From NCBI GenBank assembly GCA_937922235.1, contig CAKZVC010000001.1, positions 1 through 64,000 on the forward strand: a DNA stretch of 64,000 bases, in the 5' to 3' direction. The notes under the pieces were generated by a model, which saw only the letters and a list, made by a program, of their open reading frames with translations, did no database searches and was not told where the DNA came from. Origin of the DNA: an uncultured Acidimicrobiales bacterium (GTDB lineage Bacteria; Actinomycetota; Acidimicrobiia; Acidimicrobiales; SHLQ01). This document shows, in pieces, positions 17,323 to 24,568 of this stretch (its first letter is position 1; each line of letters begins with the position of its first letter). The translations under genes and the position numbers were made by a program.

Positions 17323-18377
17323 TGTACGGTGTTGAGGATGTTCTGTACGGCGCGTTCTGCTGCAGCGAGCGCGCCTTCGATGTGGCCGGGGGCAACGGTG
17401 GAGGTTTCGGTCGAAGCCCAATGTAGGCGTCCACCAAGGGTCGGCTCTTGGAAGCGGGGATGGCCGTACGTCTGGTAGTTGTTCAGGGCTTCGACGTGCT
17501 TTGGGGAGGTAAAGGTCTCGGTGCGCCAGTCCATAATGTGAATGGCGAGAGGTTCAGCTGCATCGGGTCCGTACAGATCGAGTAGCTGGGCTTGGACGTC
17601 AGCTTCGGTAGGTGCAGGGTCGCCAATGCCGAGTGAGCAGAAGCCGAAGAGTGCTGCGGGGCGTCCGTCTGGGCCGCTCATGTCGTGAATCTCGCGCATT
17701 GGACCTACGTAACTGAACGCTGCTCCAGCGAGGCCTTCGTCTCGCCAGAACGCGTGCTCGAATGTGGCAACAACTTTGACCGTCGATCCCATCCACACCG
17801 GTGTGGCGCGGGCCAGACCTGCGATTGGCTCGGGGAGCTGGTCGTCGAAGTCGATTGCGCTGGCCGCGAGCGCTGGCGGGATTGCGACGATGACATGGTC
17901 GGCAGTGACTTCCTGTCCATTCGCGGTGACTTGCACTCGGCCGTCGACGACGGAAATGGCTGACACGATGTGCTCGAGATGGACAACGTCGTTGTCGAGC
18001 AGGGATGCGAGTGTCTCCGGCACGGATTGCATGCCACGCGCTAGGCGTCCAGCCGGTGTGGCGAATTGGTTGCCATCGAGACGTTGCGCTGGCCCTGGAG
18101 CTTGCTGGACGACCATGTCTCCCGCAGTGTGCTGGGCGAATGCCGAGAGGTCAGCCTCCTCAACCAAGTTCGTCATCCGTGGCTCGTTCGACCAAAACCA
18201 GGTGGCCCCGAGATCGACGTGGCCTCCGTCAGCCGGGAGAGACAGCAGGCGTCCGCCGATTCGGTTGCGCGCTTCAAAGACTATGACGTCCACGTCCTGC
18301 GCTTGCAGTAGTCCAGCGGAATGCAGACCCGAGGCTCCAGCTCCGACGATGACTACGGATGTGTTTGGCTTAGGCAT
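17310..18377 (-). CDS. FAD-dependent amine oxidase (flavin monoamine oxidase family)
   Basis: The 355-residue flavoprotein begins with the dinucleotide-binding motif VVIVGAGASGLHSAGLL, followed by an acidic residue in FEARNRIGGRL that contacts FAD ribose. Residues 55-60 (DLGATW) and the C-terminal GRLHWASTETST motif match the amine-oxidase superfamily. It should oxidise a primary or secondary amine to an imine with hydrogen peroxide release. It is shorter than typical (about 430-450 residues), so the substrate-cap domain is reduced. It overlaps the TetR gene by 8 nt, which likely controls it. Confidence 0.85.
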   Translation of the reverse strand: MPKPNTSVVIVGAGASGLHSAGLLQAQDVDVIVFEARNRIGGRLLSLPADGGHVDLGATWFWSNEPRMTNLVEEADLSAFAQHTAGDMVVQQAPGPAQRLDGNQFATPAGRLARGMQSVPETLASLLDNDVVHLEHIVSAISVVDGRVQVTANGQEVTADHVIVAIPPALAASAIDFDDQLPEPIAGLARATPVWMGSTVKVVATFEHAFWRDEGLAGAAFSYVGPMREIHDMSGPDGRPAALFGFCSLGIGDPAPTEADVQAQLLDLYGPDAAEPLAIHIMDWRTETFTSPKHVEALNNYQTYGHPRFQEPTLGGRLHWASTETSTVAPGHIEGALAAAERAVQNILNTVQVAD

Positions 18378-18957
18378 TTGCAGCTCCGGTGCGTACGAGG
18401 TGCGTCAGAAGGGCTGTGATGTCGACCGGGAGGCCGGCATCGCCGTTTGCTCGAGCAATCAGGAGCGATCCTTCGAGCATCGACAGAATGGTCGAAGCAA
18501 GCGTGCCGATCGGCAGGCCCTCGGCGAGCTCGCCGCTCTCAACGGCTTCGGTGAGTCGTGCTTCAAGCCATGTGGTTTGCTCGGCGAAGAAGGCTTCGAT
18601 CTCGGCGCGAGTTCGTTCGCCGACGGCGAGCCAGTCGGCGGAGACTGCTCCACACAGGCACAACGAGTCGGTTTCAGCTGTGCGGGCGAACAGCGTGGCG
18701 TAACTCGTGATCTGGTCCAGCGGATCAGTCGTCGGAAGCTGGCGCACCGACTCGGCGAAATCGAGCCTGTACTTCTCCGCGACTGCCGCGATGAGGTCTT
18801 CCTTCGTTTTGAAGTGGTGGTGGATCGTTGGGGCGCTGATGCCCAGCTGCTTCGCAAGGCCCCCATAGCTAAAGCCCGTGACGCCAACGTCCGAAATCAT
18901 TTGGGTAGCCACATCGATCAGTTCGTCGCGGATGGGGCGGCCGCTCGGTCGTGCCAT
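18370..18957 (-). CDS. TetR-family transcriptional regulator
   Basis: The 195-residue protein has an N-terminal TetR helix-turn-helix (YGGLAKQLGISAPTIHHHF, residues about 31-49) and a helical ligand-binding domain with an unusual CLCG motif. The gene is autoregulated in appearance: an inverted repeat (18963-18984) covers its -10 box. It is co-transcribed with the amine oxidase gene (8-nt overlap), and the same operator could influence the divergent xylulokinase gene 70 nt away. Confidence 0.9.
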   Translation of the reverse strand: MARPSGRPIRDELIDVATQMISDVGVTGFSYGGLAKQLGISAPTIHHHFKTKEDLIAAVAEKYRLDFAESVRQLPTTDPLDQITSYATLFARTAETDSLCLCGAVSADWLAVGERTRAEIEAFFAEQTTWLEARLTEAVESGELAEGLPIGTLASTILSMLEGSLLIARANGDAGLPVDITALLTHLVRTGAANA

Positions 18958-18962
18958 GTAGA

Positions 18963-18984
18963 GAGTCTACTAGTACATAGACTC
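18963..18984. promoter_or_regulatory. TetR operator overlapping a leaderless promoter
   Basis: GAGTCTA (18963-18969) and TAGACTC (18978-18984) form a perfect 7-bp inverted repeat with an 8-nt spacer. On the minus strand TAGACT at 18964-18969 is also a -10 box placed 6 nt before the tetR ATG. Binding would therefore block RNA polymerase directly. The protein-site match is inferred. Confidence 0.6.
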
Positions 18985-19037
18985 GTTCCGCGAAAGAACG
19001 TTGGTGTAAGGATTCATGCCCTGATGACCCGTTGCCA

Positions 19038-19043
19038 TAAACT
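19038..19043 (+). promoter_or_regulatory. Predicted -10 box of the xylulokinase gene
   Basis: TAAACT is followed by six bases and the ATG at 19050, consistent with leaderless transcription. No Shine-Dalgarno sequence is visible. Confidence 0.4.
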
Positions 19044-19049
19044 CGCCAA

Positions 19050-20513
19050 ATGACCGGCCCGCACCTCCCCGCAAACGCTGTTGTGCTCGGCGTCGATTCC
19101 TCTACGCAGTCGACGAAAGTGGAAGCGCGCGAGCTGGGAAGTGGCCAGATCATCGCCACTGGAGCTGCAGCCCACCCCGTGACGACGCCGCCGGTTAGCG
19201 AGCAAGACCCAGCATCATGGTGGGCGGCCCTCGTTGCGGCCTGTGAACAGCTTGGCGACGTGCGGAATCGCGTGGTCGCAATGAGCGTTGCTGGTCAACA
19301 GCACGGCCTGGTACTCATCGATGAAGAGGGCCAATCGATTCGCCCAGCAAAGCTATGGAACGACACGACGTCGGCTCGCGATGCCGACGAGCTCGTCGAG
19401 GCGCTCGGCAAGGAGTACCTTGCAAGCACACTCGGCTCGGTGCCGGGAGCGTCGTTCACGATCTCGAAGCTGGCGTGGATGCGAATGTACGAGCCCGAGT
19501 CGCTCGACCAGACAGCCAAGATCATGCTCCCGCACGACTATCTCACATGGGTGTTAACCGGCCAGCATGTGACCGACCGCGGCGACGCCTCGGGAACCGG
19601 ATGGTTTGATGCCCAGACCGGTGTCTACGTAACGCCACTTCTCGAACGCTACGGCGCCGATCGCTCCTGGCTGCCTCGAGTGCTTGGCCCGACGGAGCCT
19701 GCTGGTGTTATCTCGCAGCTTGCTGGCTCCGCGTTAGGCCTACCGCCATCGGTAGTTGTCGGACCTGGTACCGGCGACAACATGGCGGGTGCTCTCGGCC
19801 TGGGCCTTGGCAGCGGCGACATCGTTGTGTCGCTTGGAACGTCGGGCGTTGCTTACACGGTCTCGCCGAGCCCGACAGCCGACCCAACTGGCATCGTGGC
19901 GGGCTTTGCCGACGCGACCGGCCACTATCTGCCTCTGATCTGCACCCTGAACGCAACCAAGGTGACCGACACGGTCGCCCGATGGTTTGGTACCGATGCT
20001 GCTGGCCTGAGCGACTTGGCTGCTGAGGCGAATCCGAATCAGACAGCAACGATCCTTCCGTATTTCGCGGGTGAGCGAACGCCAAACCTTCCAACGGCTA
20101 CCGGTTCGATGTTTGGACTTCGCTCGGATACCACCCGCGAAGAGATCGCCCTTGCGGCCCACGACGGGGTGTTGTGCGGTCTACTCGACGGCCTCGATTC
20201 GCTCCGATCGATAGGAGTACCAGCCGATGGTGCCCTTCATCTGATCGGCGGCGGTGCGCGATCAGCCACCTATCAGCAGCGATGTGCCGATCTCTGGGGT
20301 CACCCGATCGTGCTTCCTGAAGGGCAGGAGATCGTTGCAACTGGAGCAGCGGTGCAAGCCGCGGCTGTCGCCACTGGACGTCCGATCGCCGACGTGCAGG
20401 CCGCATGGAGCGTTGGTGCGGGTGAGACGATCCGGCCACGCACGGTTGTCGACGCCCAAGCTGCCCGCCAGCAATACACCGAGTACGCACGGCAGGCCGC
20501 CGAACAGAGCTAG
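19050..20513 (+). CDS. xylB: Xylulokinase
   Basis: The 487-residue FGGY-family kinase shows VVLGVDSSTQSTKVEARE at the N-terminal phosphate-binding site, MSVAGQQHGLVLID (substrate loop), GTGDNMAGALGLGLGSGDIVVSLGTSG, and GGGARSATYQQRCADLWG at the C-terminal ATP site. It converts D-xylulose to xylulose 5-phosphate. A matching xylose isomerase is not in the window, so xylulose more likely comes from D-arabinitol or xylitol oxidation by the dehydrogenase at 9476-10978. Transcription appears leaderless. Confidence 0.92.
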   Translation: MTGPHLPANAVVLGVDSSTQSTKVEARELGSGQIIATGAAAHPVTTPPVSEQDPASWWAALVAACEQLGDVRNRVVAMSVAGQQHGLVLIDEEGQSIRPAKLWNDTTSARDADELVEALGKEYLASTLGSVPGASFTISKLAWMRMYEPESLDQTAKIMLPHDYLTWVLTGQHVTDRGDASGTGWFDAQTGVYVTPLLERYGADRSWLPRVLGPTEPAGVISQLAGSALGLPPSVVVGPGTGDNMAGALGLGLGSGDIVVSLGTSGVAYTVSPSPTADPTGIVAGFADATGHYLPLICTLNATKVTDTVARWFGTDAAGLSDLAAEANPNQTATILPYFAGERTPNLPTATGSMFGLRSDTTREEIALAAHDGVLCGLLDGLDSLRSIGVPADGALHLIGGGARSATYQQRCADLWGHPIVLPEGQEIVATGAAVQAAAVATGRPIADVQAAWSVGAGETIRPRTVVDAQAARQQYTEYARQAAEQS

Positions 20514-20541
20514 GCCCGAATTTCTCCGGGCTACAGAGCTC

Positions 20542-20568
20542 CGTGCCTACAAAAGCGTGCCTACAAAA
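20542..20568. repeat. Tandem 14-nt duplication across the soxD stop codon
   Basis: CGTGCCTACAAAA occurs at 20542-20554 and 20556-20568. The second copy holds the end of soxD, so the TTTTGTAG ending is duplicated just downstream. The two genes here are convergent. Confidence 0.6.
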
Positions 20569-20794
20569 ACGTGTCGGTGCGCGAGTCCCGTTCGACCGTG
20601 ACCCATCGGCGACAGCCATAGAGGTGGAACCAGGCCTCGCGTACAACACCTTCGGCGTTGTTGTGGAAGTACGCCCGGTCGACATCACGGGCATCGGCAT
20701 CGGTAATGGCGTCGGGAACGATCGGGATCTCGCCATAAACCCATTCGTCAATCGCTCGAGTGCCACAGTGCGGGCAGGGGATACGAAGCGCCAT
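20561..20794 (-). CDS. soxD: Sarcosine oxidase delta subunit
   Basis: The 77-residue protein has CPHCG at 7-11, a YGEIPIVPDA core and the terminal HLYGCRRWVTVERDSRTD motif of SoxD, which binds zinc in heterotetrameric sarcosine oxidase. It is a structural subunit of the complex that demethylates sarcosine to glycine. It overlaps the soxB stop by TGATG. It is slightly shorter than most SoxD proteins (about 90-100). Confidence 0.9.
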   Translation of the reverse strand: MALRIPCPHCGTRAIDEWVYGEIPIVPDAITDADARDVDRAYFHNNAEGVVREAWFHLYGCRRWVTVERDSRTDTFL

Positions 20795-22002
20795 CAGTGT
20801 GTTCCTGAACTTCCGCGGTCGGCGAGCGTGCGGTCGTTCGCAAACCTATCGATGGAAAATGGGGCAATGAGCTCGGGGGTTTCGCCGGAAGCGATCAGCT
20901 GAGCCATCGCTTCACCGCCTGCCGGGATTGCTTTGAAGCCCCAGGTACCCCAACCGGTCGTGATGAGAAAGCCAGGCGCAGACGTAAAGCCCATGATCGG
21001 CGTGTAGTCCGGCGACATATCGCAGATCCCCGTCCATTGACGAAGGACTCGAAGATTGCCCATGAACGGGAACAAGGCCACGATGCGGCGAGAGATCTCG
21101 TTGATGAAGTGGTGGTCGGAACGGCGGCTGTAGCTCGGCTGCGGATCGATGTGCGAGCCGCCCAGCATTTCGCCTCGAGCGGTTTGGCTGATGTAGAAGC
21201 CAAGGTCGTTTGACGCCACGATCGCATCCCAGGTTTGTTCGTAGTGATTAGTAACGAACGCCTGCAGCGGGTGGGTTCGAATGGGCAGGCGGACGTTCGC
21301 CATCGTCGCGATCGTGGTCGCGTGACCTCCAACTGCGCTGACGACGGTGCCAGCGGCAACATCGCCCGTGTTGGTCTTGACCCCGACGACCCGATCGCCG
21401 TCGAGTATGAGCCCCTCGACCTTCACGCCCTGCACGATGGTGACTCCAGCGCGCATAGCCCCCTCGGCGAACGCCCAGTTGACTCGGTCGTGCCGAGCGG
21501 TGGCCCCGCCAACGTGGAGTGAGCCACCAGTGATGGGGAACTCGCCACCAGCGTCGAGGTTGATCCCCGGAGCGAGCTTGGCGATCTCCTCAGGCTCAAC
21601 GAAGTGGGTCTCGGCCCCAAAGGCGAGGTTCATCGATGACCTCGAGCGCTCTTGTCGACGGCCCGCTTCGGTGTGCGCTAACCACAACAGGCCTCGCTCG
21701 TCGTGCATGATCCACCGGTCGGTCTCGTCTTCGAGCTGGCGGTACAGATCGAGAGAGCGCTGGTAGAAGCGGACGGGTTCAGGCTTGCCGTAGTTGGAGC
21801 GGATGACGGTGGTGTTGCGTCCACTGTTTCCCCCGCCGATGTAGTCCTTCTCGATGACTGCGACGTTCGTGATGCCGTGCTTGACGGCGAGGTTGTAGGC
21901 CGTTGCGAGGCCATGGCCTCCGCCTCCGATGATGACCACGTCGTAACTCGAGCCGAGTTCGGCCCATTGCAGCGTGACCTTGGCTTCCCAGAACTCGTTC
22001 AT
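20794..22002 (-). CDS. soxB: Sarcosine oxidase beta subunit
   Basis: The 402-residue flavoprotein starts with an FAD-binding motif at residues 23-40 (VIIGGGGHGLATAYNLA) and has GGGNSGRNTTVIRSNYG, characteristic of SoxB, plus the C-terminal TGWGTWGFKAIPAGG. It oxidises sarcosine N-methyl groups; electrons pass to oxygen through flavin. Length equals the canonical subunit. The gene order on the minus strand is dmgdh-like, soxA, soxG-like, soxB, soxD, all overlapping or within about 10 nt. Confidence 0.93.
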   Translation of the reverse strand: MNEFWEAKVTLQWAELGSSYDVVIIGGGGHGLATAYNLAVKHGITNVAVIEKDYIGGGNSGRNTTVIRSNYGKPEPVRFYQRSLDLYRQLEDETDRWIMHDERGLLWLAHTEAGRRQERSRSSMNLAFGAETHFVEPEEIAKLAPGINLDAGGEFPITGGSLHVGGATARHDRVNWAFAEGAMRAGVTIVQGVKVEGLILDGDRVVGVKTNTGDVAAGTVVSAVGGHATTIATMANVRLPIRTHPLQAFVTNHYEQTWDAIVASNDLGFYISQTARGEMLGGSHIDPQPSYSRRSDHHFINEISRRIVALFPFMGNLRVLRQWTGICDMSPDYTPIMGFTSAPGFLITTGWGTWGFKAIPAGGEAMAQLIASGETPELIAPFSIDRFANDRTLADRGSSGTH

Positions 22003-22379
22003 GAGCCCATCCGATCGGCGACGTCGCGTGCCATCACATGGGGCACGACGATCAGCATTCGGTCGTCTTCAAGCCAGAGCTTTGCCGGCGCATCGGCGAC
22101 TCGTCCTTGCGCCATCGAGGGACGCTCGGCCGGAAGCTCCCACGCGCAGTTTGCTTGGAGGAACGGTATGGCTTGGTCCCACGACATCCACGCGCCGTGC
22201 CAGCCCGTGTCGTCGACGATGATCGCATGCGGATCATCGACGCTGATGGTGCTGCTGTCAGCGAGCACAAGTGCTTCGTCGGGCGCAGTGCGCAGCACGA
22301 TCACTTCGGCGGGAATGTCTGCGGTATCGAGCGCGGCTGGAGTCGACACGATTCGGGTGAGCAGCAGTGGTTCAAGCAC
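21999..22379 (-). CDS. Reduced sarcosine oxidase gamma-like subunit
   Basis: The 126-residue product sits exactly where soxG is expected and overlaps both soxA (8 nt) and soxB (4 nt). The C-terminal half (GRVADAPAKLWLEDDRMLIV, then VPHVMARDVADRM) resembles the end of the GcvT-like gamma subunit, in which a short strand pair precedes the final helix. Normal SoxG has about 150-200 residues, so the N-terminal part is strongly shortened. Assignment rests mainly on position; sequence similarity is weak. Confidence 0.6.
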   Translation of the reverse strand: MLEPLLLTRIVSTPAALDTADIPAEVIVLRTAPDEALVLADSSTISVDDPHAIIVDDTGWHGAWMSWDQAIPFLQANCAWELPAERPSMAQGRVADAPAKLWLEDDRMLIVVPHVMARDVADRMGS

Positions 22380-24558
22380 GAGCTCGACTCCCTTCGGGAT
22401 CGTAGAAGTGGGGTGGTACGACCCGTGCCTCGACCCCGTCTATCCGCACCGTTTCGGGGAACGCGCCGGTGACTGTTTCGAGCCAGGCCAATGCCACGCC
22501 CTTGCCGAGCGTGGGCGACCACATCGATGAACTGACCGTGCCGGCAAACTCGGTGCCAGACCACATCACGGCGCCATCTACGAGCGTGTCGCCGTCGGTC
22601 TCGATACCGACCAGCTTCTTGTCGAGTGGAATCCGGTTCGTTCGTTCGGTGGCCGTTCGGCCAATGAAGTCGCCGGTGTTCATGTTGACTGCCCACTCGT
22701 GCTGCAGCCGGCGTGGGCTGGCGTCGTAGTCCGTGTCTTGCCCGATGATGATGTGACCCTTCTCAAGACGCAGCCGAAAGAGGGCTTCGATGCCATGCGG
22801 GCGAATGTCGTGATCGGCACCGAGCTCCATGAGTGCAGTCCAGAGCTTCACCGAGTCAGCCGCCGGGTGATGGAGCTCAAACGACAGTTCGCCGGTGAAG
22901 CTCAGGCGGAAGACCTTGCATTCCACGCCCGCAATGGTGAGCGTGCTGTGTCCGAGGAATGGCGGGAGTTCGTCATCGGTGGCCCGAGCAAGCACCTCGG
23001 CCGCCTTCGGGCCAGTGATGTTGATAGCGCCGAGCGAGAGCGTCTGGTTCAGAATACGAATGTCGTGGCCCCAGCTCGCAGACCAGTCTCGAATCCACAT
23101 CTCGGACATCGATGCGCCACCAGAGGTGAACGTGAGGAAGAAGGTGTCGTCATGCTCGCGGGCGATCATGCCATCATCGAGGACATAGCCACGCTCGTCG
23201 AGCATCAGCACGTAGCGCGATCGGCCAGGCTTGATCGTCGACACGTTTGTCGGGAAGATGCGCTGCAACGTTGCTTCCGCATCAGGTCCGGTGACGATCA
23301 TCTTGCCGAGCGTCGAGACGTCACCAAGCGACACGCGCTCACGAACAGCGGTGTACTCGGCCTCAGTATCGCCGTAGGTCCATGGGCGCCACCAGCCACC
23401 CATCCGGTCCATCCGAGCGCCGAGCGAGCGGTGTACGTCGTCGAGTGCGGTGCGGGCCAGCTTTGGCAAATGAGACCCTGCCGCCATCTCGCTGAGGGTG
23501 AGCTGGCGGGCAACCGGGCGAGCAGTGAAGGGCGCTTGTAGTGCCTGACCTCGGTCTTGGAGAAAGGACCGCAGGTATGGCGTGCAGACGCTTCCTTGAC
23601 AGGTGCCGGTGCCGGCGAGCGAGCCACGCTTCAAGAGCTCCATGTGGGTGAAGCCGCGGTCGTGGAGGTTGTCGAGCTGTTCGAACGTGACGTTGCTGCA
23701 CGGACACGCAATGCCTTCGGGAGGGCAGGTGGGGATGTCGGCGTCGAGTAATGCATCGCCCACGACCCGGACGTTCATGCCGTTGCCCATGCGGGCTAAG
23801 CCGGTGCGCGGGTGAAGCCCAAGGCCAACCACGACGTTGTCGCACGGCGTCTCGACCTCGCCATCGGCGGTTGCGGTGATCACTGCGGAAACAGTGTGGT
23901 CGCCAACAAAGCGAACGAGCTCGCCGGGAGCGGCGGTTGCTCCAAGTGCGTCGGGCACGTTGCCGACCGACACAAGCTGGCCGAGATCGAGCCCAGCGTC
24001 GACGGCCTTCCGAGCCGCTCGCGGCATCCACAAACCTTCGAGGTCGCTGCCAGGAACGACCGGGTGGATCTCGGCCGCCCCCGTGGCCACCACGATCTCG
24101 TCACACTCGACTTCGATCATGCCTCCATGGGTCCGAACGAGGACCAGTGGACCCGGGTAGATCGCCACAACGTCGTGACCCGTCGATGCATCGAAACACT
24201 CGACCGAACGGCCATTGGCCTCGGCGGCGGCGCAGGCCTGCAGGCCCGATTCTCCGCCGCCGATGACGACCACGTCGGCGACCCGGTAGTCGACGGCGAT
24301 GGCTGGAGCCCCGGCGTCGAGCGGTGGAAGTGGGGGAGCATCGCGGCCGTGGGGCGACACCTCTACGGCGACTTCGGCAGGCGTCTGGCACGACCGGACG
24401 TAGGAAACGTCATCGATTGTGCACAGGCAGTTTGGGCAATCGCCTTCGAAACAGAGCGGGCCACCCGAACCCGGATGGATGCCGGCCCGGAGCAGCGAGA
24501 GCAGCACCGATTCGTCAGCCGATGTCGGAATCGTCTGACCTTCGTACTCGAAACTCAT
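22372..24558 (-). CDS. soxA: Compact sarcosine oxidase alpha subunit
   Basis: From ATG 24558 the protein has 728 residues. An N-terminal ferredoxin-like domain carries CFEGDCPNC and a later Cys (residues about 37-60). A Rossmann segment follows (VVVIGGGESGLQACAAAEA), then a BFD-like cysteine pair region CPCSNVTFEQL and TGTCQGSVC, and finally GcvT-type folate-binding domains (from about residue 390, ending VVPPHFYDPEG). Usual SoxA proteins have about 960-1000 residues; here about 230 are missing from the FAD/NAD portion. The frame is open upstream to 24717 but that extension overlaps the preceding gene. It channels the methyl group to tetrahydrofolate. Confidence 0.88.
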   Translation of the reverse strand: MSFEYEGQTIPTSADESVLLSLLRAGIHPGSGGPLCFEGDCPNCLCTIDDVSYVRSCQTPAEVAVEVSPHGRDAPPLPPLDAGAPAIAVDYRVADVVVIGGGESGLQACAAAEANGRSVECFDASTGHDVVAIYPGPLVLVRTHGGMIEVECDEIVVATGAAEIHPVVPGSDLEGLWMPRAARKAVDAGLDLGQLVSVGNVPDALGATAAPGELVRFVGDHTVSAVITATADGEVETPCDNVVVGLGLHPRTGLARMGNGMNVRVVGDALLDADIPTCPPEGIACPCSNVTFEQLDNLHDRGFTHMELLKRGSLAGTGTCQGSVCTPYLRSFLQDRGQALQAPFTARPVARQLTLSEMAAGSHLPKLARTALDDVHRSLGARMDRMGGWWRPWTYGDTEAEYTAVRERVSLGDVSTLGKMIVTGPDAEATLQRIFPTNVSTIKPGRSRYVLMLDERGYVLDDGMIAREHDDTFFLTFTSGGASMSEMWIRDWSASWGHDIRILNQTLSLGAINITGPKAAEVLARATDDELPPFLGHSTLTIAGVECKVFRLSFTGELSFELHHPAADSVKLWTALMELGADHDIRPHGIEALFRLRLEKGHIIIGQDTDYDASPRRLQHEWAVNMNTGDFIGRTATERTNRIPLDKKLVGIETDGDTLVDGAVMWSGTEFAGTVSSSMWSPTLGKGVALAWLETVTGAFPETVRIDGVEARVVPPHFYDPEGSRARA

Positions 24559-24568
24559 GACGGGAAAC

